DNA of 64,000 nt from Prauserella endophytica (lineage in GTDB: Bacteria; Actinomycetota; Actinomycetes; Mycobacteriales; Pseudonocardiaceae), in NCBI RefSeq assembly GCF_005146945.1, contig NZ_SWMS01000010.1, positions 124,001 to 188,000 on the forward strand, in the 5' to 3' direction. A program made the position numbers and the translations under genes. How positions within the stretch are numbered: the stretch's first letter is position 1; the number at the start of each line of letters is the position of its first letter. Shown piece by piece: positions 59,998-64,000 of the stretch. The notes under the pieces are model-generated. The model was given only the letters and a program-made list of their open reading frames with translations. It ran no database searches and was not told the DNA's origin.

Positions 59998-60855
59998 TTG
60001 CGCATCGGAAACGTTCGGGGACGGCCGTGGTTGATCACGGGTGATGCTGAAGGCATCGATATCCACGAGGCGAGCGGGCACCGCATCGGGTGTGACTTTC
60101 CCGGGTTGTATGAGCAGTGGGACGACCTTGTGGACTGGGCTGCTTCCGCGGCCGGGGACCGGGCAGGCTTCGCGCCTGAGGAGCTGGGGGCACCCTCGCC
60201 GCATCCGCGGCAAGTCTTCGCCGTCGGGCTGAACTATCTCGATCACATCGAGGAAGCCGGGCTGGCGGTGCCGGAGGAGCCGGCGGTGTTCACGAAGTAC
60301 GTGTCCTCGTTCGCGGGGGCCGACTCCGCGGTCGAGCTACCACCGGGAACGGTGGACTGGGAGGTCGAGGTCGTCGTCGTGATCGGCCGGACGGCCCGAC
60401 ACGTCGCGGCCCGTGACGCCTGGGGACATGTGGCTGGTTTGACGGTCGGTCAGGACCTGTCCGAACGCGGCCTGCAGCTGGTGGGGTCACCGGCGCAGTA
60501 CAGCCTCGGCAAGTCGTTTCCAGGGTTCAGCCCGACCGGGCCGTATCTGGTCACTCCAGACGAGCTTGCCGACCCGGCCGACCTGGAGATGGGCTGCCTG
60601 CTCAACGGCGAGCCGGTCCAGAAAGCGCGGTCGTCCGGCATGGTTTTTCCCATCGATGTCCTGATCGAGAAACTCTCCCGGGTCACCACGCTGTTTCCCG
60701 GGGACGTGATCTTCACCGGCACGCCCGCGGGCGTGGGTGCCGTCCGCACACCACCACAGTTCCTGGCCCCAGGGGACGAGCTCGTCTCCTACATCGAGGG
60801 AATCGGAAGCATCCGGCAGAGCTTCGTCGCCGCCGCGGAAAGGAGCGCGTCATGA
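59998..60855 (+). CDS. Fumarylacetoacetate hydrolase family protein
   Basis: This 285-residue FAH-fold enzyme starts at TTG 59998 behind AAAGGAG. The metal site is visible in the VEVVVVIGRTAR and GLTVGQDLSER segments, with GKSFPGFSPTGPYLVT and PGDVIFTGTPAGVGAVR near the C-terminus. Family members hydrolyse or isomerise 2-oxo-dienoate products of aromatic ring cleavage. It is first in a coupled operon; its stop overlaps the dioxygenase start (ATGA). Confidence 0.92.
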   Translation: MRIGNVRGRPWLITGDAEGIDIHEASGHRIGCDFPGLYEQWDDLVDWAASAAGDRAGFAPEELGAPSPHPRQVFAVGLNYLDHIEEAGLAVPEEPAVFTKYVSSFAGADSAVELPPGTVDWEVEVVVVIGRTARHVAARDAWGHVAGLTVGQDLSERGLQLVGSPAQYSLGKSFPGFSPTGPYLVTPDELADPADLEMGCLLNGEPVQKARSSGMVFPIDVLIEKLSRVTTLFPGDVIFTGTPAGVGAVRTPPQFLAPGDELVSYIEGIGSIRQSFVAAAERSAS

Positions 60856-61781
60856 GCTTGCACCGGCTCAACTCGGTCACGATCGGGGTACCGGCGCTCG
60901 AACAGACCGGCGCCTACTACGAGGAATTCGGACTGGCCAGGGAAGGCGGCGGTTGGTTCGCGACGAGCGACGGTGGCCGCCAGCTGCGGCTCGTGCACGC
61001 GCCGACGCGGCGGCTGCTCGAACTGTCGATCGGCGCCGACAGTCCCGACGATCTACGCGGCATCGCCTCCAGGCTGGCGCGCCTGGGCATCGAGGCGGTC
61101 GTCGACGACCATCGGCTGGTGGCCGCTGAGCCGACGACCGGTGTCCGGGTCGAGGTCGCCGTGACGGCGCGGATGATACAACCGGCGGCGCCCGCGACTC
61201 CGTACAACGGACCCGGCCGGGACGACCGCGGCGCGACCCGGGCGCCGAGCGTGCTCCGCGAAGGCCGCGTTCGTCCTCGCAAGCTCGGTCACGTGGTGAT
61301 CGGCTCCACCGACCAGGCAGCGAGCCAGCGGTTCTTCACCGACGGTATCGGGCTCAAGGTCAGCGACGAGATCACCGGTGTCGCCACCTTCATGCGGTGT
61401 TCCACCGATCATCACAACATTCTCATCCAGAGCGCGCCGGTGAACTTCGTCCACCACACCTCGTGGGAGGTCGACGACGTGGACGAGGTCGGGCGGGGCG
61501 CCATGCAGATGCTGGAAAACAATCCCGAGCGGCACGTGTGGGGACTCGGCAGGCACACCGTCGGATCCAACTTCTTCTGGTATCTCCGGGATCCGGCAGG
61601 CAACTTCTGCGAGTACTACTCGGACCTCGACTGCGTCGTCGACGACGCGCTGTGGAAGCCCAGCGTCTGGGACGGGACCCGCGCGCACAGCTTCCTGAGC
61701 TGGGGGCCGCCGCTCCCGCCGTCCTTCATCGAACCGGAGGACCTCGCGGCGCTGATGATCGGCGCACACGACGCACCATGA
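60852..61781 (+). CDS. Extradiol ring-cleavage dioxygenase (VOC family, two-domain)
   Basis: This 309-residue type I extradiol dioxygenase has two VOC modules. The C-terminal module carries the 2-His-1-Glu iron site: H147 (KLGHVVIGS), H202 (VHHTSWEVDD) and E254 (NFCEYYSD). H202 is in the catechol-2,3-dioxygenase-like motif. It would cleave a catechol-type ring next to the diol. ATG 60852 overlaps the FAH stop and is preceded by AAAGGAG. The substrate is presumably produced by the FAD monooxygenase downstream. Confidence 0.92.
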   Translation: MSLHRLNSVTIGVPALEQTGAYYEEFGLAREGGGWFATSDGGRQLRLVHAPTRRLLELSIGADSPDDLRGIASRLARLGIEAVVDDHRLVAAEPTTGVRVEVAVTARMIQPAAPATPYNGPGRDDRGATRAPSVLREGRVRPRKLGHVVIGSTDQAASQRFFTDGIGLKVSDEITGVATFMRCSTDHHNILIQSAPVNFVHHTSWEVDDVDEVGRGAMQMLENNPERHVWGLGRHTVGSNFFWYLRDPAGNFCEYYSDLDCVVDDALWKPSVWDGTRAHSFLSWGPPLPPSFIEPEDLAALMIGAHDAP

Positions 61782-62617
61782 CCATGCGGCAGTACGCGAC
61801 GGGCATGGCCTGGGGCGAAGGCCCCCGCTGGCATGACGGAGCGTTGTGGCTGTCGGACACCCTGGGCGCGCGGCTGTGGACGGACGCCTCCGGCGAATGG
61901 CGTTCGGCCGGTCTCGACTCGCCGTCCAACGGGCTGTGGTTCCTGCCCGACGGCCGGCTCGTGGGTGCGATGACGCACGAACGCAGGGTCGGGGAGTGGG
62001 CAGACGGCCAGTGGCGGTCCTATGTGGACCTCGGCGGTATCGCGGCCGGTCCGCTGGGCGACATGATCGGTGACGCCCAGGGCAATCTCTACGTCGACGA
62101 CGTCGCCTTCAACGCCGCCGCGGGCGAGGCGCCGGTACCGGGTCGCATCATCCTGGTCCGGTCCGATCACAGCGCCGCGGTCGCGGCCGAGGACGTTGAG
62201 TTCCCGAATGGGCTCGCGCTCATCGACGGCGGCCGGACCCTGGTCGTGGCCCAGACGGCGGCCCGATGTCTGACCGCGTTCGACGTGCTCGCCGACGGAA
62301 CGCTCGGTGGCCGGCGAACCTATGCCGACCTGGCCGCGCTGGTCGGCCCCGGAGCTCACCCGGACGGGCTCTGGCCCGCCGAGCACGGCGTGTGGGTGGC
62401 GACGACCAGCGCACAGGCGATCGTGCGAGCCGGTGAAGGCGAGATCCACGAGACGGTGTCCACCGCGCCACTGCTGCCCATCGCCTGCTGCCTGCGCGAC
62501 GACGGCGCACTGATCGCGACTGTGGCCGACACCCACGGAGCACCGCTCCTCGACGCCGTGAAATCCCGGACGGTGACGACCTCGGTCGTCGTCATCACCA
62601 AGAACGAGCAAACCTGA
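61778..62617 (+). CDS. SMP-30/gluconolactonase family protein
   Basis: This 279-residue six-bladed beta-propeller lactonase has the first metal Glu in AWGEGPRWHDGALWLSD, then the SPSNGLWFLPDGRLVGAM and EFPNGLALIDGGRTLVVAQT segments, and GAHPDGLWPAEHGVWVA with the metal Asp. It hydrolyses a lactone, here possibly an enol-lactone or sugar-type by-product of the ring-cleavage route. It is coupled by ATGA to the dioxygenase gene. Confidence 0.88.
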   Translation: MTMRQYATGMAWGEGPRWHDGALWLSDTLGARLWTDASGEWRSAGLDSPSNGLWFLPDGRLVGAMTHERRVGEWADGQWRSYVDLGGIAAGPLGDMIGDAQGNLYVDDVAFNAAAGEAPVPGRIILVRSDHSAAVAAEDVEFPNGLALIDGGRTLVVAQTAARCLTAFDVLADGTLGGRRTYADLAALVGPGAHPDGLWPAEHGVWVATTSAQAIVRAGEGEIHETVSTAPLLPIACCLRDDGALIATVADTHGAPLLDAVKSRTVTTSVVVITKNEQT

Positions 62618-62626
62618 GGTGAGGAA

Positions 62627-64000
62627 ATGACCAGGCACACCACCGACGACGTTGATGTAGCGGTCATCGGATGCGGAACCACGGGTCTGGCGCTGACCCG
62701 GCTGCTGGCCATGGAAGGGCTGCGGATCGCCGCGATCGACCCCGCTCGGGTCCCCAGAGCGTTTCCCCGCGCGACACACCTTGACGACGAGACGATGCGT
62801 GCCTTCCAGACGCTCGGCCTCGGGCACCTCGAAGAGCGGTTCTCGCTCTCGGGCGTGTACCGGTTCTATGACCCGCAGTGGCGGCCGGTGATGGAATTCC
62901 CCTTCAACAAAGGGATAACGGACCAAGGCTGGCACTCGGACTACATGTTCCACCAGCCCGACTTCGAGGCGGTGCTGCGCGGGCACGCGCACAACCATCC
63001 GGAAACCACCAGCTTCTTCGGCTGGGACGCGATCGAGCTGACCAGCTCCGCCGACGGCGTACGGGTTCGGCTGCGCGAGAGGGCGACAGGCGAGGAACAT
63101 GAACTCACGGCGTCGTTCCTCGTCGGCTGTGACGGCGCGAATTCGTTCGTGCGCGAGCAGCTGGGTTGCACGCAGACCGACTACGGGGCAACGCATCGCT
63201 CGCTGATCGTAGACATCCTGCCTTTCGTGCAGAAGGAGAGCCTCGCCGGGCGCGACGCGTTCATCCAGGGCGGAATTCGCAACCCGTTGACTTTCCTCGC
63301 CACCGCGGAACCGCTGCTGCGTTTCGAGCAGCTACTTCGCCACGACGATGACACGGCGGCGTTCGAGCGGCTCGATCATGTGTACGAGCTGTTGTCGCCG
63401 TGGCTGAGCGCGGACGAGTACCGGGTTCTCCGCGCGGACGTCTACGAGTGGGACGCCGTGGTCGCCGAGCCGTGGCGGTCCGGGGCCGTTTTCCTGGCGG
63501 GAGACGCCGCGCACGAGATGCCGCCGCATCTCGGCCAGGGCATGGCCTCCGGCATCCGGGACGCCATGAACATCGCGTGGAAGCTCGGGCGGGTCGTCCG
63601 AGGTGAGTCGCCGCGAGAAATCCTGGACACCTACGAGACGGAACGCAAGCCGCACATGACCGAGTTCGTCAAGCTCGCGGCGCAGATGGCGAACGAGATC
63701 GAGGCGATGCAACCGCAGGCGCCGGAGGAGGGCGCCGACGTGCCTGTCACGGAGCGCGAGACTCTGCGCCCGCAGCTCGGGGCCGGCATCTGGGCCGGCG
63801 ACGACGAGTTCGCCGGACGGCTGAGCGCGCAACCGAGACTGGCGAGCGGTCAGCGCATCGACGATGTGGCCGGCTACCGGTTCGCGGTGGTGGCCGCCGA
63901 GGACTGCGTCGCTCAGCTTGGCGAGGCGACACAGGCGACGTTGCGGTCGCTGAACGCCGAAGTCATCGTGGCGGACTCCGACGAGTCGAAGAGCTGGTTG
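62627..64000 (+). CDS. Class A FAD-dependent aromatic monooxygenase (MhpA-like), 3'-truncated by window end
   Basis: The frame is open from ATG 62627 (box GAGGTGAGGA) to the window edge, 458 codons so far. FAD motifs are complete: VAVIGCGTTGLALTRLLA (GxGxxG), FLVGCDGANSFVRE (DG motif) and VFLAGDAAHEMPPHLGQGM (GD motif). This pattern fits 3-(3-hydroxyphenyl)propionate hydroxylase/PheA-type flavoproteins that hydroxylate phenols to catechols with NAD(P)H and O2. It would feed the extradiol dioxygenase encoded upstream. The C-terminal thioredoxin-like region is partly missing. Confidence 0.9.
   Translation, partial: MTRHTTDDVDVAVIGCGTTGLALTRLLAMEGLRIAAIDPARVPRAFPRATHLDDETMRAFQTLGLGHLEERFSLSGVYRFYDPQWRPVMEFPFNKGITDQGWHSDYMFHQPDFEAVLRGHAHNHPETTSFFGWDAIELTSSADGVRVRLRERATGEEHELTASFLVGCDGANSFVREQLGCTQTDYGATHRSLIVDILPFVQKESLAGRDAFIQGGIRNPLTFLATAEPLLRFEQLLRHDDDTAAFERLDHVYELLSPWLSADEYRVLRADVYEWDAVVAEPWRSGAVFLAGDAAHEMPPHLGQGMASGIRDAMNIAWKLGRVVRGESPREILDTYETERKPHMTEFVKLAAQMANEIEAMQPQAPEEGADVPVTERETLRPQLGAGIWAGDDEFAGRLSAQPRLASGQRIDDVAGYRFAVVAAEDCVAQLGEATQATLRSLNAEVIVADSDESKSWL

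Overview
The window is very GC-rich actinobacterial chromosome. Gene content and order point to Pseudonocardiales, with an Amycolatopsis-like genome as my best guess; the genus is inferred, not proven. Support includes a coproporphyrin-type heme set, F420-type enzymes, a DUF3000 gene, and an order (dxs, RNase D, DUF3000, hemE, hemY, hemQ, msrB, Tap-like lipoprotein, RibD-like reductase, AFG1/ZapE ATPase) that I recall from the Rv2670-Rv2682 block of Mycobacterium tuberculosis.

Positions 1-39,000 look like conserved core. They hold the 3' end of dxs, an OmpR/HK two-component pair, an aldo/keto reductase, a fadB-fadA beta-oxidation operon behind a clear palindromic operator, RNase D, an orphan NarL-type regulator, and the heme block hemE-hemY-hemQ. 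These are followed by a vapBC toxin-antitoxin with its own operator, msrB, a Ser/Thr kinase, a DedA/TVP38 membrane protein, a stand-alone LigD-type primase-polymerase and, about 4.5 kb further on, a LigC-type ATP-dependent ligase. Next come a degenerate AMP-ligase with a PPOX protein, a secreted EEP hydrolase, a Tap-like lipoprotein, a RibD-like reductase, ZapE, PAP2, an ABC-F protein, rocD with a DUF2252 gene, a DPP-IV-type peptidase, a fluoride-channel pair (crcB-DUF190 remnant-crcB), an aconitase, a GlxA/DJ-1 pair and tRNA-Pro(GGG). Four convergent gene junctions in this part carry copies of one hairpin repeat family built on AAGGCCACC/GGTGGCCTT, which probably acts as bidirectional terminators.

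Positions 39,300-43,800 are transitional. A three-gene SDR/deazaflavin nitroreductase/PPOX operon faces an AraC regulator. After it come frameshifted or truncated genes (ArsC-like, NAD(P)-binding reductase, small secreted protein) around an HxlR regulator.

Positions 43,780-58,000 look like an accessory catabolic island. It has ribBA, two acyl-CoA ligases, an MHS transporter, a TetR regulator, a creatininase-family hydrolase, a luciferase-like FMN monooxygenase, two crotonases, a flavin reductase, a LysR regulator and an SDR. Four copies of a GTTAT-N6-ATAAC-type operator sit in front of the acyl-CoA ligase, tetR, the creatininase gene and the monooxygenase gene. The promoter, operator, ribosome-binding site and first codons of the monooxygenase are duplicated upstream of the ligase. 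I infer a TetR-controlled pathway that oxygenates a ketone or alicyclic substrate (type II Baeyer-Villiger style), opens it with crotonases and passes it to CoA thioesters. Between ligase and transporter lies a graveyard of fused GntR/CynX-type MFS/MarR fragments.

Positions 58,300-64,000 hold LysR and GntR regulators and a tightly coupled operon: FAH-family hydrolase, extradiol (VOC) dioxygenase, SMP-30 lactonase and a class A FAD monooxygenase that runs off the end. This looks like aromatic hydroxylation and meta-cleavage.
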